Source of the DNA: Amphibalanus amphitrite
Lineage: Eukaryota; Arthropoda; Thecostraca; Balanomorpha; Balanidae
NCBI RefSeq assembly: GCF_019059575.1
Contig: NW_024882957.1
Location: 98,501-162,500, forward strand
Direction: 5' to 3'
Length of the DNA: 64,000 nt
Part shown: piece by piece, positions 1 through 10,184 of the stretch
How the letters are laid out: each line of letters opens with the position of its first letter
How positions within the stretch are numbered: the stretch's first letter is position 1
Program-made: the position numbers and the translations under genes
Notes under the pieces: model-generated
Database searches by the model: none
The model's input: only the letters and a program-made list of their open reading frames with translations
Told to the model about the DNA's origin: nothing

Positions 1-1498
1 GAGACACGAGGCTGCGGCCAGTGAGGCGACTCCGTCTCCGGCGCCCCCAGAGGCGGCCGAGGCCCCGCGCGACCCGCCGCCGTCTCTGCCCGAAGGATTT
101 ACGGAAGAAGTACAGAGGACTCACGAGGCAGTGGTTGAACAGATGGCAGTCGAACCGGCACTGCAGCAGGAGGCGGACCCGGCGGCGGCACTGGCTGCGC
201 TTCATGCGTCCATCTGTGATTGTTTCAACCGCGGCTGGGTGGACCTGGGACGCGGGGCGGCGCTGGCCGACCGACAGAAAGCTGCCGAGGCGGCGCGGGG
301 CCCTCCACCGCCTCCCGTCACCCCTGCTCCTCCTCCGACCTCCAGAGTGGATCCTCTCACAGCGGAGGAGAAACAACACCTGGAGCGACTGCACGCGGCC
401 ATCAGTGAGTGTCTGTCGGCAGTACGCACCCCTCCCAACTCTCCCACGGGCGGGGGAGGCTCTCGACCGCCGCTCACCCCTCTGCCAATCGGTCCCGGCC
501 ACCGACCGCTACAGCGTGTCATCTCAAACTCGAGCTTCCAGAACATCCCGCCGCAGAGTCCGCAAAGTCCGCTGGCGCGCCGCGTCGGCGACAAGTTTGT
601 TATTATTCCGGTGAGCGGTGATGAAGATTCAGAGCGAGAGGATGAGCCCACAGAGCAACCAGAGGTGCAGCGAGCCATCCGAGCCGTTCGAGATGAGGTG
701 CAGACGGCCATGGCACGCGCCGCAGCCGCCGCGGGGGAGGGCGAGAGCGAGGGAGAGGATGAGGAAGAGCAGAAGAAGAAGGAGAAAGAGAGGGAAGTGG
801 AGCAGGGCAGCTCACTCGGAGCCAACCAGCCCGCTGAGACGACAGTGGAGTCCAAGCCGCCTGCAACCGAGCCGCCGGCGGAGGTGCGGCGCGCGATGGA
901 CGCGGTGCTCGGCGAGGTGCTGGCCGCCTCCTCCCCCGCCTCCCCCGCCTCTCCCCATTCTCCCTCCGCTCCCGAGGAGGACCGCTTCTCAGTGAGCTCT
1001 GACGAGCCGGCCGAGGTGGCCGTCAGCTCGGGCGGCAGCTCGGGGAACGTGTCGGGTGACGAGCACTCCGCCCAGCCGACCCCAGAGGTGCGGCGGGCCA
1101 TGAACTCGGTACTTAGCGAGATGACCACGGCGGCGGCGGCGCGGACCGACGATCCGCCGCCGGTCGACGGGCCAAAGCCGACCGACGACCCATCGACGAG
1201 CGGTGACGACGGGCCGCGCGTCGGCGGTCACGACAAACCGAACCAGGTGGCCGCTCCTCCGGAGCCCAACATGAAGGAACAGCTGGACCTGATCATCAAA
1301 CAGGCCGTTCAGAAGGCGGCCAAACGCGTCTCCGAGGTGCCGCCGACTGGAGAGGAGGAGGGCGCCGGCCCGGAGTCGCCGCCGCCTCTGGAGAATATTG
1401 GGGACGGGATGCATCGGATCCGCAGTCGGAAACACAAGCCAGCGGCTACGTTTGACATGAACGAACTCATGGCCCGGTTCGAGAAGAGGAACACGTAG
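1..1498 (+). CDS. 3' coding end of an unrecognised Pro/Glu/Ser-rich protein (partial)
   Basis: The frame is open from base 2 of the window to a TAG at 1496-1498, so this is the C-terminal part of a gene starting upstream; no intron is needed inside it. The protein is mostly low complexity: Pro-rich, acidic (EGESEGEDEEEQKKKEKE) and Ser-rich stretches. A short helical motif of the form P-x-E-V-x-R-A-M-x-x-V-x-x-E recurs at about 660-704 (EVQRAIRAVRDEV), 880-925 (EVRRAMDAVLGEV) and 1082-1124 (EVRRAMNSVLSEM). A weaker copy lies near 100-147 (EEVQRTHEAVVEQM) and possibly another at 355-410. The basic end (HRIRSRKHKPAATFDMNEL, then MARFEKRNT) looks like a conserved tail. I do not recognise the family. 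Very high GC with long shadow frames on the other strand; the + frame is chosen because of the repeated motif, the acidic composition, and the following AT-rich 3' UTR with a poly-A signal. Confidence 0.75.
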   Translation, partial: RHEAAASEATPSPAPPEAAEAPRDPPPSLPEGFTEEVQRTHEAVVEQMAVEPALQQEADPAAALAALHASICDCFNRGWVDLGRGAALADRQKAAEAARGPPPPPVTPAPPPTSRVDPLTAEEKQHLERLHAAISECLSAVRTPPNSPTGGGGSRPPLTPLPIGPGHRPLQRVISNSSFQNIPPQSPQSPLARRVGDKFVIIPVSGDEDSEREDEPTEQPEVQRAIRAVRDEVQTAMARAAAAAGEGESEGEDEEEQKKKEKEREVEQGSSLGANQPAETTVESKPPATEPPAEVRRAMDAVLGEVLAASSPASPASPHSPSAPEEDRFSVSSDEPAEVAVSSGGSSGNVSGDEHSAQPTPEVRRAMNSVLSEMTTAAAARTDDPPPVDGPKPTDDPSTSGDDGPRVGGHDKPNQVAAPPEPNMKEQLDLIIKQAVQKAAKRVSEVPPTGEEEGAGPESPPPLENIGDGMHRIRSRKHKPAATFDMNELMARFEKRNT

Positions 1499-2242
1499 TA
1501 TGTTGATAGAGGAGGTAGAGGTGCCATATGTGTGATGTATTCAGCTAGATGACCGTTCGGGAGTGGTTTTCAGTCGGGTTAACGAGAGTGGTGTGGAGCA
1601 GCGAGCTGATAGGGTGGGAGCTCCCTCAGACATGTGTTTGTTATTGCAGATGCCCATGTTAAACTAAAGATACCGTGTAACATTCAAAGCTGATCACCAG
1701 TTTCAGCTTTCATAACGCTTCGAAACAGGAGTCTTCCGTTTGCGAAACGACTGTTGAGTGGCTACTGGCTACTAACTATTTCGATCCGATATTGCTGTGT
1801 TGTTCGAAGGAATAGTGCTGAACGGTAGTCTGCAGTTGTTGATCACTTTATTGTTTATTACGCCGTTTGATTGTATAGTACGGGTAATTTATTGATCGAT
1901 TCCCTACAATGTGATCTCAGGAATTTACAATGATTTGTGTACTGAAGTAGATGCAATGCTAGTGTCCTAGTCTTCCATTCAACCGTGATATGAATCGAAA
2001 ATAAAATTGACCCAAAGTATGGATGTTTTGATTGGCAACGTCAGTAGGTACTGCATGTATGGATGAAAAGTGCACCTTGTTCTCTAAGTCACAGTGCAGC
2101 AGCAGTTTCGTCTAATGGAGAAATTACAGCGACTGCGACTGCTTGAAGTACGTACTGGCCGTTGGTTTTGGTGCGTGCGCGTCCCATGCTTTGTCCACGC
2201 GCTGTGGTACCGTTGACATAGTGTCAAACTGTATGTACTCTA
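1499..2242 (+). other. 3' UTR and downstream flank of the first gene
   Basis: AT-rich non-coding sequence after the stop codon. An AATAAA poly-A signal lies at 2000-2005, about 500 bases after the stop, and is the likely 3' end. Nothing else recognised up to the transposon at 2243. Confidence 0.5.
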
Positions 2243-3494
2243 CAGGGTGTTTCACAATACACGTTACTTTTGATAAGCTTTTAAAATGACCTCAGCTATT
2301 CGTATGCCCATAAATTCCATATTCATTTTGTTGCAAATTCTTTCGGGTTTTTTATCCTTACAAAAACTATGACGAATCATCAACTGCATTCTTTTTATGT
2401 ACGTGCAATGTCCACACAATCAAAACAGGTCAATTCGCTGTTAAGCTTCAGGGTCCTTCACAATGAATGTTGCTTTTCAAACGACGATGTTTCAGTGACA
2501 TGTATTACAATATGGCTCATGAGTGACCCCATGAGACAGCAGAACAGTAGGACTGATGAACATATAACTTTCAGCTCAGCACCCTTCACGGGTTCTCCAC
2601 TATGCCACCCTTCCGTCTGACTTTTTCAACCAGATTCTCTGGGATCGCCGTCCGGTCAGGAGTCGGGGCTGGTCTCGTGTTTCCAGTTTTCTGGAACCTT
2701 TCTACTACCCGTTTGAAAGACATTTTTGACGGAATATCCTTCCTCCTTTTAAATGGCTACCGAAACTCCGTCGCACTGCGGTCAGACTCCGCAAAGCGCC
2801 GTAATGCATGACCACCCATACCGCCTCATCATCTGTACACGGCGAATTGACCCGAGCCCTGTTCAAGTGCTCTGCGGCCGCCGCGGCTCCCGCGGCCGGG
2901 AGGCGGAGCCTAATTTCGGTTAGGTTGAACACCCTCGCGGCTGCGGCCGCTGCGGCCGGCGACGAGAATGGCACGGTTGTTTTGAAAGGAGATGCTGATC
3001 AAAATTTTGTGTGTAATGACTTTATAATGGCTTTATTACATCAATTACTACCTTTTTGAAGCAAGTATTCCTTAACAACATGATAAAATCAACCGAAACA
3101 AAGAGCGAAATCCGCAATGTTTTGTCTCACGCGCGCAGTTTATGTCGAAGTTTCCCTGCGGTCGCTCCCGAGCGACCGCGGGAGCCGCAGGAAGAGCTAC
3201 GCATTACCCAGAATGCTGCTCTCGCCTGATTGGCCGCCAGCTAAGCTCCGCCTTTTTGGCCGCGGGAGCCGCGGCGGCCGCAGACACTTGAACAGGGCCC
3301 CGTTTTGACGGTGTTAGCATTGCACGTCCATACTCCATACTGATGGAACCGTTGACGGTTTGTAAAAAAAAAAATGTAAGGACTAAAAACCGCTACAAAT
3401 TTGCAGCAAAATGCATATAAAATTTACGCGCTTACGAACAAGTAAGATCTTCATTTAAGCTATTCAAAAGTAACATTTATTGTGAAACACCCTG
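2243..3494. mobile_element. Tc1/mariner-like non-autonomous transposon
   Basis: Both ends carry an inverted repeat starting CAGGGTGTTTCACAATA that matches over about 45 bases with a few differences. The element is flanked by a TA dinucleotide on each side (2241-2242 and 3495-3496), the target duplication of the Tc1/mariner superfamily. The interior is 1.2 kb with no transposase frame, so it is non-autonomous. A GC-rich inverted segment (2857-3300) sits inside it. Confidence 0.75.
2857..3300. repeat. GC-rich inverted repeat inside the mariner-like element
   Basis: A roughly 55-base arm at 2857-2911 (containing CCCTGTTCAAGTG then GCGGCCGCCGCGGCTCC) is repeated in reverse complement at 3244-3300. 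Between the arms are more GC-rich palindromic bits (for example CGGTCGCTCCCGAGCGACCG near 3160-3179), an inverted CCAAT box (GATTGG near 3228) and TACCCAGAATGC near 3207. Possibly a second fold-back element inserted in the first; no clear target duplication seen. Confidence 0.55.
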
Positions 3495-3732
3495 TATGTG
3501 GCCGCCATGTCTGCTATCTTTACGTCCCGTCGTCCCTTGTCAGCTTCCGGAATCCGGAGAATGTGATGTCCCCCTACGATCATCTGTTGTTTTGTGCAGT
3601 GTACTTCTCATGTATTTATGAAGTCTCTTCTCTGCATTAATTGGTGCTGCCTGAAGCCTGCATGCTAACGACTGGTGCCAATTTCTCCCGCTTTGAGGCT
3701 TGGTGTCGACGGATCTCATTTCCTGCCTTCAG

Positions 3733-4637
3733 CAGGGTTACCAAAGCTTGGGATTTGTCCCAAGATCTTGGGATATTGAACCCGACCTTGGGACCTTGGG
3801 ATTCAACAGCAAACCTTGGGATTTGTCCCGAGCTTACGACTCCCGCTAATTTTAGCACATTTTTTTAATCATTGGAAAAAGGAAAAGTAATAAGTATTAA
3901 TAAAGACCAAACAAAGGAATCAGGAACACATCTAACACAACTTAATTGTTTGTTTTTTGTAAACCGTCCTTTTTGGACGAACACAACCGAGCGTTCTTTC
4001 GTTTGGTTTCACTGTACCTTACCAAGCAACCAACGAAGCACGAATAAGTTATCCTTATTTGACGCGTCTTCACTTTGTTTCTCCCGTCTCAGCTCTCAAG
4101 TGAGGCATTTAGCGAAATACCCAGTGGCTTCCGCGTCGATTAACACCCGGCCTGGCCGCCTGTTTGCGAATTGTGACGCCCGACGGATCGGAGGCGGATC
4201 CAGCTCAGAGTTCTGGGGGGGCAAACCATAAAATTTATCGATTCTTTCCATGCATCGTCCATAGGCGTAATGTTAAAATTATGCCGTTTGGGGGGGGGGG
4301 GCAAATGCCCATTTTGCCCCCCCCCCCCTTTGATCCGCCACTGCGACGGATCATGCTTCAACTCGTAAAACCCAGACAGGTAACTTGCTGTGTCTCTGTA
4401 CCTATGCCTGCGTGTGTAACTGTGCCGAATGCAAGTTATGTTAACGATATTGATTTATTTAGTCAACCAAAGATTTGAAAATACGTCAAATACACTTTAT
4501 TTGCTCTATATTTGGTTTCTATAGGCCTTGGGATGCACACTGGGCTTTGATCCTGTCGACCTTGGGATATGGAGCTCGATTTTGGGAAATTCGCGCGGCG
4601 ATCTTGGGATTTAGAAAAATTCCCGTTGGTAACCCTG
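3733..4637. mobile_element. hAT non-autonomous element
   Basis: Terminal inverted repeat CAGGGTTACCAA at 3733 and TTGGTAACCCTG ending at 4637. The element is flanked by an exact 8-bp duplication, GCCTTCAG, at 3725-3732 and 4638-4645; 8 bp is the hAT signature. Near both ends the phrase CTTGGGAT recurs several times (3748-3830 and 4527-4612), a subterminal repeat set of the kind hAT transposases bind. No coding frame inside. It was itself hit by a smaller element at 4189-4343. Confidence 0.85.
4189..4343. mobile_element. 155-bp hAT-type MITE nested in the hAT at 3733
   Basis: Flanked by an exact 8-bp duplication CGACGGAT at 4181-4188 and 4344-4351. Ends are imperfect inverted repeats (left CGGAGGCGGATCCAG, right ending GATCCGCCACTG). 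The middle is a hairpin with a G-run followed by CAAA and, on the other side, TTTTG followed by a C-run (about 4290-4330). Confidence 0.8.
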
Positions 4638-5000
4638 GCCTTCAGTTTTCTTTTTACGTCCTACCGCCTCATCTTATGGTTGTATTGGGGAGTGTTGAGA
4701 AAGTCTGATATCATGTGGTATTTTTATCGAAAATTGGATTCAATTCATCTCGGTTCCATCGTTTTAAGCACCTGGAATTATGCTTTGTTACCGCCGTAGG
4801 CCAACAATAACAAAAAGAACATCTGAAATGAAAACGCAATATATTTGGATACTGGTTTTAATAGTAACAGAAGTCGCCTCGACGGGTAACATGAACTAAA
4901 ACAAAGTCAAATCAATTCAAAAAACGACCAAATCTATCGAACAAGTAAAAGCAAATAAAAACATGAAACAAATTTTGAATTATCTGAACTCTCATTCACG

Positions 5001-6890
5001 CACTGAAAACACTTTGGAAGAACGTTAAGAACGTACAGGGGTATTTAGACCCCTGTGGGGTAAAATGTTATGCCACCGTTTTTCAGAACCCCCATGGTTC
5101 TTCACGTAGACGGCTTTGCATTCTCATCAAAAGAATCCACACGATTCTTCCAAAGACTCTTATGAGGTTTAGGGTTTATAATAAGAGCGTTCTTAGCACC
5201 TAGATAAGAACCCCAACGGGTCTGTGAAGAGGTCCCTGAGGTTTATAGGGAAACCACCCTGTGTTCTGAATATCGGTTGTAGAACCCTCTCAGTTCTATT
5301 GCAATACCGCAAAATCCCCGTTCATTCGTCTATTGAACCTCCCATGCATGGCCAGCGACCTGCGCCGTCACATCTGCTGCGCAAACACAGTATTTGATAC
5401 ACCTTAAAATGTATTACCTTCCTCTTTACTCCGAGCAATCAGCCTGCAAGTCTCCAGGCAGGAACAACCAGCCCGCAACCAGCCCATGCGATCAGCCCGC
5501 AACCAGCCCGCATTCAGCCTGCGATCAGCCCGCAATCAGCCTGCGATCAGCCCGCAATCAGCCTGCAGGAACGCTTTCCCTCGGCCGTGTCACTTGCCTT
5601 ACACATCCAAGCCAAAGAACTCCAGAGTCCAGAGCCTTCCGGGCATGCTAAATTATTCAGGTAGATTCCTTCACGCTCAGGGTTGCTTTCTGTACAAATA
5701 TGAACACATTTTTAGCTTTAGCAAGTGGATGTTTTCCCAAACACAGTATGCGCTATCGCCCATGTCAGCAGCCGGGTGGCGATATCGCATTCTCCCAAAT
5801 CACATACAGTTTCTCCTTCCACCACTGCAGCTTCAAGCCAGCGTTTTCGACGATGTCGAACGTCTCCGCGCGCCTGGACGCTCTCCTCAGACTCCAGGGC
5901 CTCAATCAGAGCGGAGATGGCCTCGTCCCCTAGAATGAAGAGTCGGGCGGATGCGTTATTCAACAGGCAGGGAGTAAAGAAACTTAGATTGACTTCAGAG
6001 GTGATGAGCCTACTCCAAAAATAAAATAATGCACTTAACATATAAAGTGCAGCTAGATAAAATATTGCACTAATCAGCAAGAACATATGTTTATTAAAAT
6101 CAGCTGAATTTAGGTATACCTAAATCAGTTGACCCCAAAATGGCAAGCTGATTCTATTCCTGATTTATCTTCATTTTGAAGATTTGTCTAAATACCACAT
6201 GCATAATTTAAGCTATGGGGCATCTATACAACATATAAATATACTTACTGCATTGATTGGTCTTGCATATGAATTTTCTTCATCCAATTCATTCATCCAT
6301 GCATTTGAAAAGCGTTGTGATATTGCTTATCATTGTCAATCACAAGTAATATAGATAATACACAACACTTGACAAGCCAAAAATTAACCTTATTTCAGTT
6401 CTTCAATATTCGATTACTTGCCATTCACCCAAACTTGCACCAGCCGCTCGTCACTGCACAAAGCGTGATCCAACGCGATCGAAAAATGGCGATCGCTTTC
6501 GGTGGACGCTAGAACGTGGTACCACGGGCGTGGTATTGATGAAAGCCATTACACTGATCAAACCACAACCCCTTCTTCTTAAACCCGATGCTAGTTCGTG
6601 CAAAACCTTCAAAGGGTTTATCTTTCGCGCGCTTTGTGTGACGTAATATCACGTGACTAGGGAGAACGAAGAAGAACCGGTGTTGGTCGAGTTGCAGTCC
6701 CCTGGGGCCGCTAAGACTGCACGCGAAGAAGCAGCACGTGTCTTCGGTCTATGTGAAACACTGTGTGTGTTCTTCATGAACCAGACGTTCTGCTTCGCCT
6801 CTAAGCCAGTTTACCCTAATACCCAAAAAACCTAAGTGTGGAATATTTTAAGATGCTTTTGCATTACGTTCTTTCAACTTGTTTTCAGTG
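5001..6890. mobile_element. DNA transposon with CACTG ends inside the BEL/Pao LTR
   Basis: The LTR sequence breaks off at 5000 and resumes at 6891. The insert begins CACTGAAAACA and ends in its reverse complement; the inverted repeat continues imperfectly for about 25-30 bases (AAGAACGT shared). The duplicated target is only the dinucleotide CG (4999-5000 and 6891-6892), judged by comparison with the uninterrupted LTR piece at 11791-12176. CACTG ends with a 2-bp duplication fit the CACTA/Mirage/Chapaev (CMC) group, but I see no transposase, so family assignment is tentative. Interior: a minisatellite at 5462-5572 and otherwise unremarkable AT-rich DNA. Confidence 0.7.
5462..5572. repeat. minisatellite of CAGCCCGCAA-type units
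   Basis: About ten tandem 10-11-base units such as CCAGCCCGCAA, TCAGCCTGCGA and TCAGCCCGCAA. The open frames across it are an effect of the repeat and not a gene. Confidence 0.8.
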
Positions 6891-7676
6891 CGTGACCATT
6901 TCTCGGTGATATTTCCAGAGTTGAAAACGTTTTGAAAACCGTTCAATGACATATTCAGTTTATGTTCGATCCTTCGTACGAATTCGGTATTTCAATTCGA
7001 TGGGAAGCTCGATCGTTTCCGTTCGTTTTCTTCGTTTTTCGTTCGGAATTTCCAAAGCTCAGCTTCTCAAACGTTGTAAGTTGTAATGCTGTGCTAGCAG
7101 CGCTAACACTTCCGCCTTTAAAACTACTCATAGGTTTTAACCTTCTCTACCTTCTCTAGGTGGAAGCACAACCACTATCTTGCGCACAGGGCGCTGTATC
7201 CATAGGCGTAGGAACGTTTTCGAAAGTGGGGGGGCCAAGGTTCCAGAGGTCCAAAACCTAACCTACCCCCAAAATCCGATTTCTCCTCGGATTTCGGCCA
7301 CTTTGTTTTCGCAAACATGATCAGAGATATAAAAAAAAATCGAGACAAAAACAAAATTGGTTAAAATTTCAGGGAGACTCCCGTCCATAAACTCAAACTG
7401 ATTGACGCGTTCCCCTGTCCTCCGCAGCCGTTGGCACCCATGCAAATTCCAGAGGCATCCAGCAACTTTTTCATTACGAGCAAGCGTGAAACGTGCAAAG
7501 CGAGTCTTTTCAATATACCTATAAAAATCAGCATGAACGGCCCAGCTGGGCTCAGCCAGACCTATAACGTTTTTAAGAGGTTTTATATCAGCGACCACTG
7601 CAACTGGGCTGATTGACTATCAGAGGCCGGTGTGGGACTTTTAGAGGTCGGTCTGGGCCATCAGAGGCCAGTTTAA

Positions 7677-8696
7677 CCCTCGCCGGACCGGACCTATAGG
7701 TTTTCTACATACGCGCCGGCCGAGGGGGCGGGGGGCGGGTACGACCCCCCTCGCCGTTGCGCCCCAGGTTGAGCTAGCGCGTCGTGGAAAAACGAGCGTG
7801 TGCGCCGTTACAAGACGCAGAGATTGATACCCGATTTTAAGGTTCTAGGTCAACCGGTGACCTCTGAGGTCAGGTCAAGTGCCTCAAGGCACGGTTCCGT
7901 TTTTGGTGAATAACTTCGCAAAAAACGGCCGCAGGGCCGCGATTTTGCCAGCATCGTGTTTGCCTCTCTCAGGCGCGTCGAATGATGTACTTTTTGTTTG
8001 GGTGAGGTAAACTGAGGGTGTTGACCACGGGTCACGGCCAGGTCAGCGCCCCCAGGTCACGAAATTGGTCGAAGGAGGTCATGTCGCATATCATTCGATT
8101 CGGCAGGTCTTCTTGAGTCCATTGATGGCTTCCCCGACTCGCTAGCTCAATTTGATCGGTAGTTATTGACGACAAACTTATATGACCCTTATAACTTCAT
8201 AAATGACGTCGCGCAAGGTCAACATTGCAAAAGTGACGCATCGAACCTTGCAAGGAGTGCATGAAAGATTCAGTGTGCTTGAGATAGTTGAAGATCGTTT
8301 ACGGCGCCAGAAAAAGTTTTCAGTTTATCCCCATTGACTTATACCTAATGGTGAGGTCACGAAAATGACCTTAGGAAAAATCCGAGATGTACAAGTTATG
8401 AGACTCTTAATGGATACTAGGTCCTCCAAGGTTTATTTCCCTGTGAAATCTCCTCTGGCAGTGAGGGCGTTGCGAAGTTGCGACATCTGAAGACCGTGGA
8501 GAGGCTCACTTATGACCTCATGGGTCAGTGACCTGATCTGACCCGAAAATGCGGTTGGTGTCATAAGATCCGGCTTGATTCAAAGGTCAAGTATGCAAAG
8601 CTTCAGCTCTGTATCACCGGCGTGTTCGGAGCTATCGCGAAAAAAAAAACTATGGAGGGGCGGCACCCGCCCCCCCCCCCTATCGGCCGGTGAGGG
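7677..8696. mobile_element. piggyBac-like TTAA element (subfamily A)
   Basis: Starts CCCTCGCCGG after TTAA (7673-7676) and ends CCGGTGAGGG before TTGA (8697-8700). TTAA followed by CCC is the piggyBac end signature. Both ends have G/C hairpins (left near 7728-7752; right GGGGCGG-CAC-CCGCCCC near 8657-8673). The interior has many AGGTCA/TGACCT half-sites and no coding frame. It shares sequence along its length with the copy starting at 54425. It lies inside the 8701-9530 minisatellite, which resumes on both sides. Confidence 0.75.
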
Positions 8697-8700
8697 TTGA

Positions 8701-9530
8701 GGCCCTCAGAGACCAGTACAGGGCCTGCAAAGGGCAGGATGAGACATTTAGATGCCGACTTGGGCCATCAGAGGCTAATGCGGGTCCTTACAGGCCAGCA
8801 TGGGCCCTTAGAGGTCAGTGTGAGGCCGTAACAGACCGGCATGGGCGGGACCTGGAACCTAGAGACCAGCGGAAGGCCCTCATAGGCCAATGTGGGCCCT
8901 CAGAGGCCGATGCGGACCCTTAGAGACCGGCATAGGATCTTCAGAATCCAGTGCGGGGCCCTTAGAGGTCAATGTGGGACCCTAAAATACCAGCATGGGC
9001 CGGTGTTGGACCCCAGAGACCAGCAGAAGACCCTCAAAAACAAAGATGGGCCTAAGAGGCCGGCATCAGGTCTTCAGAATCCCGTACAATGCCCTCATAG
9101 ACTAATGACGGGTCCTTACAGGCCAGCATGGGCCCTTAGAGGTCAGTGTGGGGCCCTAAAAGACCGGCATGGGCCGGCGTTGGACCTCTAAGGCCAAGAT
9201 GGACCCTCAGAGGCCGATGCGGACCTTAGAGGCCGGCATCGGGTCTTCAGAAATCAGAATTCAGTGCAGGACCCTCAGAGGCACCTAAAGGTTAGTCTTG
9301 GGACCCCAGAGACAGAAATGAGGCCACCAGAGGCCGGTGTGAGGCCCTCAGACGCCGACTGGGCCCTTGAGGCCGGTTTAGGGGCCCTCAAATGAGGTCA
9401 ATGTGGGTTCTCAGCGGTCAATGTCGGCGCTTGACCGCCACTGAAGTGCCCTCCAAGATCAGTGTAGGACCCTCAAAGACTGGCTTGGGAGCTGTTAATA
9501 GCTAGCGTGGGATTCTTGAGCCTCGTGACA
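8701..9530. repeat. degenerate GGCCCTCAGAGGCC minisatellite
   Basis: Dozens of loosely repeated units of about 28-35 bases built on GGCCCTYAGAGGCCRGTGTG. The same array is seen to the left of the TTAA element (7610-7672). Similar arrays occur at 59810-60780 and, more weakly, near 18780-18990. The frames across it are repeat artefacts. Confidence 0.75.
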
Positions 9531-10184
9531 ATCGAATAAGGGCCAGAGCCCCATACGCCCATGGGGGCCCATTGGTTGTTTGGGGGGGGGGGGCAAATGA
9601 TATGATGGCCCCCTGATTAGCCTTTGGAGGGGGGAAGGGCATGGCCCTGATCCCCCCTCTGCGACCGCCACTGCACTGAAAGTGGAAGGGAAGGGGCAGA
9701 TACAGACATTGCTGGCCCCCAGCCTGTTTGAGCCGAGGCGGGGGCATGGTCACCCTGGCCCCCAGCTAGTACGCCTTTGACGAACTATGCCGACCCCAAG
9801 CAGATCCGGTCAAGCGTTGGTCGTTTGTATACGCATTCTCCTGCACCGTGCTAGTATTGTCTTATACCTTTTCAGTGCTCGCTGTCCCGTGCCTCGTATT
9901 CAACAAAATGCTGTCACCAGGACCCACAGTCTTGTCTCTGATATGGTTTCCTCCATTGAGTGAAGGAAATTGCGGTCAATAACGCTGTAGAAACAAAAGG
10001 GAATCTTCATTAAAGGGCAAGCTGAATTGTTGTCAAGTTACCGGGTGGTAGCACTGGTACCTAGGTACAGACAGACACTTAAGTCAGCAAAAAGTGGGGG
10101 GGCCAGTTAACATTGCTGGCCCCCCCACCTCCGAAAGTGGGGGGGCCATGGCCCCCCCGGCCCCCCCTGTTCCTACGCCTATGG

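Larger units (their letters stand above)
7201..10183. mobile_element. 3-kb hAT-type element inserted in the BEL/Pao pol end
   Basis: Inverted termini CATAGGCGTAGGAAC at 7201 and its complement ending at 10183. They are flanked by an 8-bp direct duplication GCTGTATC at 7193-7200 and 10184-10191, which fits hAT. Near the right end are two strong G/C hairpins: GGGGGGGCCAG paired with CTGGCCCCCC (about 10096-10130) and GGGGGGGCCATGGCCCCCCC (about 10138-10158). The interior holds a minisatellite (7610-7672 and 8701-9530) split by a TTAA element. No transposase recognised. A further G-rich patch near 9580-9680 ends in CGACCGCCACTG and may be the remnant of another small element. Confidence 0.75.

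Noticed and set aside
202-1128. 308-aa minus-strand frame over the first gene
   Set aside because: Shadow of a GC-rich plus-strand coding exon; composition is the antisense of the acidic and Pro-rich runs, and the plus frame has the repeated motif and the 3' UTR.
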